Source of the DNA: Rhodoglobus vestalii
Lineage (GTDB): Bacteria; Actinomycetota; Actinomycetes; Actinomycetales; Microbacteriaceae
Assembly: GCF_006788895.1 (NCBI RefSeq)
Contig: NZ_VFRA01000001.1
Location: 2,232,001 to 2,296,000, forward strand
Length of the DNA stretch: 64,000 nucleotides
Reading direction: 5' to 3'
Shown piece by piece: positions 42,436 through 50,083 of this stretch (within the stretch, counting starts at the first letter, position 1; every line of letters begins with the position of its first letter). The position numbers and the translations under genes are program-made. The notes under the pieces were generated by a model. The model made no database searches. It was given only the letters and a program-made list of their open reading frames with translations, and was not told the DNA's origin.

Positions 42436-44012
42436 GTAACGTGTTCGCTCCGGCGGGCGATGCCGAATCTGGAGGGCTAGTGGCGGGCGCACCTGTTGTC
42501 ACGGTGACTGGCCTATCGGTCGCCTACGGATCGAACACGGTGCTTCGTGACGTCAACCTCGAGTTCCAAGCAGGGCGGATCACCGCCCTGCTTGGGGCCA
42601 ACGGGGCGGGAAAGTCGACGCTCATCAAGGCGCTCAGCGGCTCGAACCCTCAGTATCGGGGCTCGATCCTCATCGATGGGCAGATTGTGAGCCTCGGCTC
42701 ACCCGCAAAGGCAAAAGCCCTTGGTATCTCCACCGTCCACCAGAAAGTGGCGGACGGCGTCGTACCTGGGCTCAGCATCGCCGAAAATGTGCTGCTCGAT
42801 GACCTCGCTCACGCCTCGAAAAGTCCGATCCTTAATTCCCGTCGCATGCTGTTGGAGGCTCGGAAAGCGTTTCACAAGCTTGGTGTTGATTGGTCTGATC
42901 GTTTCCTTCAACTTGATGCGGGGCGGTTGAATATCTCGGATGCGCAGATGCTCGTTCTCGCTCGCGCATTGCGGGGCCGTCCACGGATGCTGATCCTCGA
43001 CGAGCCGACGTCAGCCCTTACAGCGTCGGAGTCTGAGCGGTTGTTCGCTGTGCTCCGCGATCTGAAGGGCACCGGTCTGGCGATTGTCTATGTGTCTCAT
43101 CGATTCGGTGAGATCGATGCTCTCGCCGATCGCGTTACTGTCCTTCGTGACGGTGTTGTGCAGAGCACGATGTCACGACCGTTCGAGTGGCCGACCATTT
43201 TGTTTGACATGCTGGGTCGTCGAGCCGACCTCAAGCGAGAGCGCACCGATGTGTCGAGGGGGAAGGCTGACCTTCTCTCAATCTCGGGGTTGCAGCTCTT
43301 TGACGAGGGGACACCACTCGACCTCGTTGTGCGTTCAGGGGAGATCCTCGGCGTGCTCGGTTTGATTGGTGCTGGCAAGACAGAGCTCGCGGAGACACTT
43401 ACCGGTCTCCGTGCGCCGTTGGCAGGCCGCATCGAGCTCGAGGGAGCGAATTATGCACCGCGGCGCCCCTCGGATGCGATTAGGGCGGGAGTTGTCTTGG
43501 TTCCCGAGGATCGCCAGCAGCAGGGTATCCTGCCGGGTTGGTCGATCGCGCAAAACGTATCGTTGCCGTTCCTCAAGCGGCTCTCTCGTGGCGGAATTCT
43601 CCATAGACGCTCTGAACTGGAAAGTGCCCGCGGGGTCATTGATGACCTTGGAGTCGTGACGACGGGAGCAGACGCATCCATTGACGATCTCTCCGGCGGC
43701 AACCAACAGAAAGTCGTTGTGGGCCGGTGGTTGTCTGGCCAACCCAAACTCGTCGTTCTCGATGAGCCATTCCGTGGGGTCGATATCGGCGCTCGGCGCG
43801 ACATCGGCGACAAGCTGCGGTCAATGACCGGATCCGGGCGAGGCGTGATCGTGTTCGCGGGTGACGTCGACGAGATACTCGATGTTGCTGATCGCGTGGT
43901 GGTGCTGGTGCAAGGATCGGTCGAACTCGACGCATACATAGATGAGACGGACGAAGACGCCGTCATCAACGCCTTCTTGGGCGATATCGGAACGCAGGAG
44001 ACAATCACATGA
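42432..44012 (+). CDS. ABC sugar importer, tandem ATPase (RbsA type)
   Basis: 526 residues from a TTG overlapping the lipoprotein stop. Two ABC domains: the first with Walker A GANGAGKST (residue ~57), a degenerate signature ISDAQMLVLARAL and Walker B MLILDEPTSALT; the second with Walker A GLIGAGKTE, signature LSGGNQQKVVVGRWL and LVVLDEPFRGVDIG. This is the normal RbsA/MglA/XylG arrangement. It hydrolyses ATP for import through the permease whose gene follows with a 4-base overlap. Confidence 0.93.
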   Translation: MSNVFAPAGDAESGGLVAGAPVVTVTGLSVAYGSNTVLRDVNLEFQAGRITALLGANGAGKSTLIKALSGSNPQYRGSILIDGQIVSLGSPAKAKALGISTVHQKVADGVVPGLSIAENVLLDDLAHASKSPILNSRRMLLEARKAFHKLGVDWSDRFLQLDAGRLNISDAQMLVLARALRGRPRMLILDEPTSALTASESERLFAVLRDLKGTGLAIVYVSHRFGEIDALADRVTVLRDGVVQSTMSRPFEWPTILFDMLGRRADLKRERTDVSRGKADLLSISGLQLFDEGTPLDLVVRSGEILGVLGLIGAGKTELAETLTGLRAPLAGRIELEGANYAPRRPSDAIRAGVVLVPEDRQQQGILPGWSIAQNVSLPFLKRLSRGGILHRRSELESARGVIDDLGVVTTGADASIDDLSGGNQQKVVVGRWLSGQPKLVVLDEPFRGVDIGARRDIGDKLRSMTGSGRGVIVFAGDVDEILDVADRVVVLVQGSVELDAYIDETDEDAVINAFLGDIGTQETIT

Positions 44013-45109
44013 CCACCACAAGCACAGGAACCGAGCCGGCCAACGCCAGCCGTGACAGGGGTGGCGTTGGTCCCGGACTTTCGCCCCGACCGTTGCGAGA
44101 ACGGCTGTCGGCTATCGTCGTACGATGGGGATTCATTGCGGTGACCATCGCTCTGGTCGGCTTCTTCACGCTGATCAACCCCAACTTTCTCGCCCCGGAT
44201 TCGATCTTCGGAGTTCTGCGACTTGTCGCTCCGATCGGGCTCGCGGGGCTGGGCGTTATGCTCACTCTCACCGTCACTGGGATTGACCTGTCGGTCGGGT
44301 CGGCTGCTGGGTTTGCCGTGTCTGTCGCGGCTTGGACGATGGTCGTCGGCAACCAAGTTGGAGGCGTAGCAATTCTGGTTGTCATGCTTGGCGGCCTCGC
44401 GATCGGCCTGCTGAACGCGCTGCTCATCTTGGTTGCCAAGATCCCCGACCTGCTGGCAACCCTCGCCACGATGTTCGTCGTCGTCGGACTCAAGCTGCTG
44501 ATCGTGGACGGAAAGTCAATTTCGTCGAACATGTCACTGGCGGATGGTTCGACAGCCGCGGGGCGTTTCACCGACGACTTCCTTGCTCTTGACCGAGGAA
44601 CTGTTGGCCCAGTGCCGGTGCCGGTCATTATCTTCGCCGTCATCACGGTCGTGCTCTGGTTCATTCTGGAGAAGACCAAGTGGGGGCGGGTTCTCTATGC
44701 GATCGGAGCAAACTCGGAAGCCACTCGACTCGCAGGTATCCGGGTGAAACTGTATCGGACTGCCGCGTACGTTGGATGCAGCCTTCTCGCCTCACTTGCC
44801 GGACTGCTGCTTGCCGCCCGCATTGGTCAGGGCGACGTCTCGGCGGGCGGCTCCCTGCTGCTCGATGCAATCGCTGTCGCGCTTGTCAGCGTTTCGGTTC
44901 TTGGTCTTGGTCGACCGAACGCGTGGGGCACGGCTCTGGGGGCTGTGCTCATCGGCGTGATGACCACGGGGTTCACGATGATCGGGCTTCCGTACTACGC
45001 CCAGGATCTCGGCAAAGGGGTTGTGCTTGTAGTGGCGCTTCTCTTCAGCTTCACCTTCTCAAAGAAACGCATAAATGTGGTCGCCGGGTCAACGTCAAGC
45101 GTCGGCTGA
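44009..45109 (+). CDS. ABC sugar importer, permease (RbsC type)
   Basis: 366 residues, about 9-10 membrane helices, starting by ATGA overlap with the ATPase. Typical RbsC motifs: GLGVMLTLTVTGIDLSVGS near residue 85, GLLNALLILVAKIPDLLATL, and RVLYAIGANSEATRLAGIRV followed by the cytoplasmic-loop EAA-like segment. The last gene of the 39004-45109 operon. Forms the membrane pore for the imported sugar. Confidence 0.92.
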   Translation: MTTTSTGTEPANASRDRGGVGPGLSPRPLRERLSAIVVRWGFIAVTIALVGFFTLINPNFLAPDSIFGVLRLVAPIGLAGLGVMLTLTVTGIDLSVGSAAGFAVSVAAWTMVVGNQVGGVAILVVMLGGLAIGLLNALLILVAKIPDLLATLATMFVVVGLKLLIVDGKSISSNMSLADGSTAAGRFTDDFLALDRGTVGPVPVPVIIFAVITVVLWFILEKTKWGRVLYAIGANSEATRLAGIRVKLYRTAAYVGCSLLASLAGLLLAARIGQGDVSAGGSLLLDAIAVALVSVSVLGLGRPNAWGTALGAVLIGVMTTGFTMIGLPYYAQDLGKGVVLVVALLFSFTFSKKRINVVAGSTSSVG

Positions 45110-45203
45110 TGATCGGGGGCGGGCCTGACGTCGGTTTACTGAACTCGAATCACCCGTGAGTAACGTTCGCCCAATGCTTGAGAGGAACGAGACCCCCGGG
45201 GAT

Positions 45204-46115
45204 TCAGGTCGTCAGAGCGTTCGCTGTTTCGTAGTCAGTGACGAGGGCCGTGATGATGCCTCCGGTCAGGGCGGCTTTGATTACCTGCACTTTGTCGCGG
45301 CCGAAGGCCACACCGATGCGCACAGGCAGGGCGAGTATCTCAGCGTAGGTGAGCCCAATCATCCGGTCGTCCACCGGGCCAGTGACGAAGCGTCCGCCGA
45401 GATCGAAAAATGACCCCGAGATGTCTCCAACCGCACCGCGAGCTATGAGTTGCGAGACCTTCTCGTCAGACATGGTGGTGTCCACCACTGTTCCACTACC
45501 GTGCGTGACGCCACCGAGGCCGAATAGCCCGATGTCCGCATGTCGCGCTAGCTCGAGAGCTGAAGCGACATCGGGTTCCGACCGAATCATAGCTGCTGAG
45601 AGCTTCGAGGAGGCAAGATAAGGTGCCGGGAGATGATATGCACGCGCTCCGGCGGCATCCGCCAACTGCCGGGCGACTTCATGGGGACTCACTGAGCGAC
45701 GGGCTCCTGGGCGGCTTCCGATTGCGGGAACAATAGTCACATCAAGTTGGTCGGGGCCAAAGTGGGGTGCGATCGATGCGAGGGTTGTTGAAAGCCCTAC
45801 GGCAACCGTTGCCCCCGGCCTCAGGGCCGACTGCAGGCAGGCAGCCCCTAAAGTGCCAACGGACGCGAGGGTCTCGTTGGGTTCAGGAAAACTAGGTGCG
45901 ATCCATGTGCTCGCGATTCCGTACCGCGACGCGAGTGCTACTTGGAGGTCGGGGAAGATTGGCTCGTCACTGTGGATTCGAATCTCGACGATGCCTTCGC
46001 GCCGCGCCTTGGCAAGCGCGCGCGTTACTTGCACACGGGACAACCCGAGAAGATCGGCGATCTCTTGGTGGTTCATGCCATGGAGATAGTGCAGGGCAGC
46101 AACGCGTCCAAGCAT
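45204..46115 (-). CDS. SorC-family transcriptional regulator
   Basis: 303 residues from the ATG at 46115 with AGAGGTGA upstream. N-terminal HTH MNHQEIADLLGLSRVQVTRA followed by the SorC sugar-phosphate-binding domain (GATVAVGLSTTLASIAPHFG, FGLGGVTHGSGTVVDT, GVAFGRDKVQVIKAALTGGI). SorC proteins respond to sugar phosphates. It lies downstream of the aldolase gene on the same strand. Its probable targets are the aldolase and the divergent transketolase-RLP operon; this second regulator suggests that the two halves of the cluster respond to different intermediates. Confidence 0.88.
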   Translation of the reverse strand: MLGRVAALHYLHGMNHQEIADLLGLSRVQVTRALAKARREGIVEIRIHSDEPIFPDLQVALASRYGIASTWIAPSFPEPNETLASVGTLGAACLQSALRPGATVAVGLSTTLASIAPHFGPDQLDVTIVPAIGSRPGARRSVSPHEVARQLADAAGARAYHLPAPYLASSKLSAAMIRSEPDVASALELARHADIGLFGLGGVTHGSGTVVDTTMSDEKVSQLIARGAVGDISGSFFDLGGRFVTGPVDDRMIGLTYAEILALPVRIGVAFGRDKVQVIKAALTGGIITALVTDYETANALTT

Positions 46116-46126
46116 CGCTCACCTCT

Positions 46127-46162
46127 TCCTAGTATTTGTTGCCCAGCGCGTCACTACTAGGA
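46127..46162. promoter_or_regulatory. Inverted repeat between aldolase and SorC genes
   Basis: TCCTAGTA at 46127-46134 and TACTAGGA at 46155-46162 are exact inverted repeats, 20 bases apart, just upstream of the sorC ribosome-binding site and touching the aldolase stop codon. Fits either a SorC autoregulation site or a loose transcription attenuator. Confidence 0.45.
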
Positions 46163-46792
46163 ATGAACAGACAGCACTTGGTCCGCAGGGAATGCCGTAG
46201 TGGCGTCGCCGAGCGCTAGCGCGCGGTAGGTGTTCTCTGCGGCTTCTTCCAGGTTGAGAATACGCCGGTAAGCCATCGTAAGCGTATCGCCCACGACTAC
46301 GCAGCCATGATGGGACATGATTACGCAGTCGTGGTCGTGAAGCTGCGAAGCAACCCCTGACGCCAGACTTGTCGAGGCGTTGGGCGCGAAGGGTGTCATT
46401 CCGACTGACTTCACATACGAGACATGGTCGAGTGTTATCAGCCTGACGCGATGGCCCAACGCGTCGAGCAGCACTGAGTACTGCGGGTGCGCATGAACCA
46501 CTGCATCTACGTCTGTTCGTGTCAGGTACGCCTCAGCGTGCACGCGCCATTCGCTTGATGGTTGGGCTGACCCGCTCAGCACGGTTCCGTGCATGTCGAT
46601 GTGGCTCAGGTCCTCTTCGGTCAGTGCGTCGAGCCAGGATGCTGCCGCGGTGACGAAGAACCGGGTCGGGTTCTCGGGGTCCCGAAAGGAGATATTTCCA
46701 GCGCTTGCAAGAGTCAGCTTGCGGCGGACGATGTCTGCTCCCATTGCGATCACCTGATCGATTAGTGCGGCGTTGAAGTCGGAGTCAGTCAT
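46157..46792 (-). CDS. Class II aldolase (AraD/FucA type)
   Basis: 211 residues. Zinc ligands appear as VVHAHPQYS (two His) and IMSHHGCVVVG (third His), with the catalytic Glu in SSEWRVHAEAYL; LASAGNISFRDPEN is the phosphate-binding part. Full family length. In the DHAP shunt such an aldolase splits a 5-substituted ribulose 1-phosphate into dihydroxyacetone phosphate and an aldehyde (established for 5-deoxyribose and methylthioribose salvage). The kinase and isomerase at 39004-41234 would provide exactly that substrate. Confidence 0.88.
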   Translation of the reverse strand: MTDSDFNAALIDQVIAMGADIVRRKLTLASAGNISFRDPENPTRFFVTAAASWLDALTEEDLSHIDMHGTVLSGSAQPSSEWRVHAEAYLTRTDVDAVVHAHPQYSVLLDALGHRVRLITLDHVSYVKSVGMTPFAPNASTSLASGVASQLHDHDCVIMSHHGCVVVGDTLTMAYRRILNLEEAAENTYRALALGDATTAFPADQVLSVHS

Positions 46793-46906
46793 GTGTTTAA
46801 TCCTTTACTGTACATTTGTGCCATTGACGTACTATTGTTCACTGTAGCCGATCCAGCAGCGTAGCGAGGCTGGTTTCAGCGCATTCCAACGAGGAGGAAC
46901 GTGCAT

Positions 46907-47821
46907 ATGAGTCATACCAGCACAGTCGATACGACAGAAATAGAGCGAATCGCAGCGGGAATTCGTCGAAGGGTGTTGGAACACACCCTCACCAACAACG
47001 GTGGCTACATGAGCCAAGCGTGCTCGGCCGCCGAACTGTTGGGCTGCCTCTACGGGGGCATGGTTGACCTTGCTCCCCTTCCGGCTCCGCTCATCCCGCC
47101 AGCTTTCCCGGGGACTCCGGGACCCAACGGAATCAACCGACGCTCTGGTGCCGACTTCCACGGCCCAACCAGCCCGTCGGCAGACCGACTGGTCTCAAGC
47201 CCTGCCCACTATGCACTCGTCATCTACGCGGCTCTGATTGAGACGGGTCGGCTTGACGAGAACGCTCTAGACGACTTCAACCGTGATGGCGGCACCGTCG
47301 AGATGATTGGCGCGGAACACTCTCCTGGCTTTGAGACCACGACCGGTTCACTTGCCCAAGCAATCTCTCAAGCTGGAGGAATCGCGTTAGCTCGCCGGCT
47401 CAAGAACGAGACGGGCAGAACCTGGGTATTCATGAGTGACGGAGAGTTTCAAGAAGGCCAAACCTGGGAGGCGCTGAACGCTGCCTCATTCTACAAACTC
47501 AGCAAGCTTCGGGTCATTGTCGACGTCAATGGAGGCCAGTGCGATGGCCCCATGGACACGGTGATGGGCATTGAGCCCCTCGCCGAACGCATCGCGGCCT
47601 TTGGCTGGAACGTCCATTCCGTTGATGGACACTCGATCGAAGCAATACTCGAGGCCGGTGCCGATGAAAACGATAAGCCGACCATGATCTTGTGTTACAC
47701 GGACCCGGTCCGGGGCCTTCCTATCTTGGAGGAGCGCCGCCCCGTTTTGCACTACTTACGATTCACAGGAGAAGAGGAGCAAGCCCGTTACCAGGCTGCT
47801 CTCGAGGAGATGAGCCGATGA
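46907..47821 (+). CDS. Transketolase-like protein, N-terminal (TPP pyrophosphate) subunit
   Basis: 304 residues from the ATG at 46907 with GAGGAGG at ideal spacing (a GTG two codons earlier is open). Features: GGYMSQACSAAELLGCLYGG, GSLAQAISQAGGIALARRL and SDGEFQEGQTWEALNAASFY with the Asp-Gly-Glu of the TPP-Mg motif, then VDVNGGQCDGPMD. Matches split transketolases. Divergent from the aldolase, followed with a 4-base overlap by the second subunit. Substrates unknown; split transketolases are known for sugar pathways such as D-apulose 4-phosphate cleavage. Confidence 0.88.
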   Translation: MSHTSTVDTTEIERIAAGIRRRVLEHTLTNNGGYMSQACSAAELLGCLYGGMVDLAPLPAPLIPPAFPGTPGPNGINRRSGADFHGPTSPSADRLVSSPAHYALVIYAALIETGRLDENALDDFNRDGGTVEMIGAEHSPGFETTTGSLAQAISQAGGIALARRLKNETGRTWVFMSDGEFQEGQTWEALNAASFYKLSKLRVIVDVNGGQCDGPMDTVMGIEPLAERIAAFGWNVHSVDGHSIEAILEAGADENDKPTMILCYTDPVRGLPILEERRPVLHYLRFTGEEEQARYQAALEEMSR

Positions 47822-48831
47822 GCTACGACATTGTTGCACGCCCCCACCAGCAGAACTTCATTGATTGGGCTGCAGACAAGCCCGAGGTGCTCGTGCTCTC
47901 TGCCGACCTCACCAACTCGTGCGAGGTGGGAAAATGGCGCGACACGTACCCCGAGCGTTTCTTCTCCATGGGGATGGCTGAGCAGAACATGCTCGGCTAC
48001 GCCGCAGGTCTTGCGCGCGAGGGTTTCGAGCCTTGGCTGCACACCTTTGCCGTATTCCTCTACCGTCGGCCCCTTGATCAGCTGCAGATGTCGGTGGCTT
48101 ATCCCTCGCTCAAGGTTCGACTAATCGCGTTCTTGCCGGGCATCATGACGCCGGGTGGAGTGACGCACCAGGCCATCGAGGACATTGCCATCATGCGCGC
48201 AATTCCCAACATGACTGTGCTGGAGGTTGGCGACGCCACAGAGGCTCAAAGCGTCTTGGATGTAGCTCACGCAATTGACGGACCAGTTTATGTTCGTATG
48301 CTCAGGGGCGAAGTTAGTCGAATCTTTCCGGAAAGCGAGCCTTTTCAGCTCAACACCGCTCGAATTCTCTCCACGGGGGAAGATCTGACACTGATCACGT
48401 CAGGAATCATGACCGAAGAGGCGCTGCGTGCCGTGCCGATGATGCAAGAGCGCGGGCTTTCGATTACCCACCTTCACATCTCCACCCTGAAGCCGTTTGA
48501 TGACCCGCGTGTGATCAGCGCTATCGCCCGCGCTCGCCATGGCGTGATTACGATGGAGAACCACATCACTGTTGGTGGACTGGGCAGTGCTGTCGCTGAA
48601 CTGATGGCGGAACATGCTGTAGGGGTCCCGCTGAGGCGGATTGGGGTTCGCGATACCTATGCGCACGGTGCCTCGCAGAAGTACCTCATGGCGGAACTTG
48701 GTTTGGATGCGCGTTCGCTCGTTGAGACCGCTGAAAGTCTCGTGGGTCGCTCACTGGGAATTAATGATGACGAACTGACTCAGGTTCGAACAGTAAATGT
48801 CCACAGCAGTGCCAAAGCGGAAGGGCTCTAG
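47818..48831 (+). CDS. Transketolase-like protein, C-terminal subunit
   Basis: 337 residues from the ATG that overlaps the stop of the N-terminal subunit (ATGA); the frame is open further upstream only as a shadow. The TPP-binding Glu lies in SMGMAEQNMLGYAAGLAREG, and the C-terminal domain shows LDPR-like ILSTGEDLTLITSGIM and GVITMENHITVGGLGSAVAE. The two subunits together have the length of a standard transketolase. Confidence 0.88.
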   Translation: MSYDIVARPHQQNFIDWAADKPEVLVLSADLTNSCEVGKWRDTYPERFFSMGMAEQNMLGYAAGLAREGFEPWLHTFAVFLYRRPLDQLQMSVAYPSLKVRLIAFLPGIMTPGGVTHQAIEDIAIMRAIPNMTVLEVGDATEAQSVLDVAHAIDGPVYVRMLRGEVSRIFPESEPFQLNTARILSTGEDLTLITSGIMTEEALRAVPMMQERGLSITHLHISTLKPFDDPRVISAIARARHGVITMENHITVGGLGSAVAELMAEHAVGVPLRRIGVRDTYAHGASQKYLMAELGLDARSLVETAESLVGRSLGINDDELTQVRTVNVHSSAKAEGL

Positions 48832-48833
48832 CC

Positions 48834-49931
48834 ATGACGGATCGAATTGTTGTCGATTACCTGATCTACGGAAACGACGCCCGTGAAATCGCGGAGGCAA
48901 TTAGCGTCGAGCAGTCGATTGAGTTTCCGGCGGAACTTGCTGAAGCGTGGATTCAACGAGAGGTCGTCGGGCAGATCGACAGCATCGGCGAGCAGGTCGA
49001 TGGTGCGACGAGTGTAACCATCTCGTACGACCACCGAAACGCGGGCGGCGAACTTCCCCAACTCTTGAACGTGCTCTGGGGGAACGTCTCTATGCTTCGC
49101 GGAGTACGGCTGATCGACGTTTCTATTCCTGATGTGCTCACCAAGAAATTCTCGGGGCCGAGATTCGGTGTCGCAGGACTTCGTGAACTCTTCGATGTGC
49201 CTAAACGCGCACTGGTGGGAACAGCGCTCAAGCCAATGGGGTCGTCATCTGCGGACTTCGCGCGTATGGCATCGATCTTGGCGACAGCCGGCTTCGACAC
49301 CATCAAAGATGACCACTCACTGGCAAACCAGCCCTGGTCCATGTGGCGTGAACGAGTCGAAGTTGTCTCCGCAGCTGTTCGCGAGGCGAATGAGAAGACA
49401 GGGAATCGCTGTGTTTACGCACCGAGCCTGAACCTGCCTGCTGACCAGATTCAGGATGCCGCCCGCGAGGCTAAGAGTCTCGGTGCCGGTGCGCTGATGG
49501 TTCTCCCGGGAATCTCTGGCTTTGACATCATGCGGACAATCGCCGAAGACGACTCGATCGCACTACCGATGATGGGTCACCCGTCAATGTTGGGCTCACT
49601 CGTAGTCTCACAGAATGAAGGGATCGCCCACTCGGTTGTGTACGGAACTCTCATGCGGCTTGCTGGTGCCGATATCTCGATCTTCCCGAACTTCTCGGGC
49701 CGTTTTGCGTTCACCAAGGATGAGTGTCGCAGTATCGCCAAAGCGGCACGGCGTCCGCTCGGTACTCTTGCACCGATGTGGATATCTCCTGCGGGAGGAA
49801 TGACCATTGAGCGACTGCCGGAGATGCTCGACTTTTATGGTAGAGATACCGCTGCACTTGTTGGTGGTGCTCTGCACCGTGGGGACCTTGCCGCCAACGC
49901 CGTTCAAATGGTCGAGGTGATGCGCGGCTAA
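48834..49931 (+). CDS. RuBisCO-like protein (form IV)
   Basis: 365 residues, starting 2 bases after the transketolase stop. The RuBisCO large-subunit C-terminal barrel is recognisable: VGTALKPMGSS (Lys of strand 1, but the next catalytic Lys of K-P-K is Met), GFDTIKDDHSLANQPW (carbamylated Lys and first Asp kept, metal-ligand Glu replaced by His), MGHPSMLGS (His kept, Arg replaced), SPAGGM and LVGGALHRGD (phosphate loops). It should not fix CO2. RLPs catalyse enolisation, isomerisation or decarboxylation of ketose or ketoacid phosphates, so a role on a transketolase product is plausible. Confidence 0.88.
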   Translation: MTDRIVVDYLIYGNDAREIAEAISVEQSIEFPAELAEAWIQREVVGQIDSIGEQVDGATSVTISYDHRNAGGELPQLLNVLWGNVSMLRGVRLIDVSIPDVLTKKFSGPRFGVAGLRELFDVPKRALVGTALKPMGSSSADFARMASILATAGFDTIKDDHSLANQPWSMWRERVEVVSAAVREANEKTGNRCVYAPSLNLPADQIQDAAREAKSLGAGALMVLPGISGFDIMRTIAEDDSIALPMMGHPSMLGSLVVSQNEGIAHSVVYGTLMRLAGADISIFPNFSGRFAFTKDECRSIAKAARRPLGTLAPMWISPAGGMTIERLPEMLDFYGRDTAALVGGALHRGDLAANAVQMVEVMRG

Positions 49932-49968
49932 CTACAGCGGAGCTTGCGCAAGCGCTGCCCCGAATTTT

Positions 49969-50064
49969 GTGATGTCTCAGGACATCGGTGGCACTTCTGG
50001 GGGTCTCGGTGGTGACACGTTTGTGCGATGTTTGAGGGATGAGCTCTGGTGAACCAGAGGCCCA
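49969..50064 (+). mobile_element. IS481 left-end remnant
   Basis: TGATGTCTCAGGACATCGG, GGTGGTGACAC and CGATGTTTGAGGGATGAGC repeat the sequence at 34213-34318, the start of the IS481 element, in the same orientation. After about 100 bases similarity ends at the APC gene. It marks the right border of the sugar cluster. Confidence 0.7.
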
Positions 50065-50083
50065 TGCGAACCCCTCGGCACCG

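Noticed and set aside
43451..44356. 301-codon minus-strand frame over the ABC ATPase and permease genes
   Set aside because: Antisense shadow; the plus strand has the full ABC motifs.
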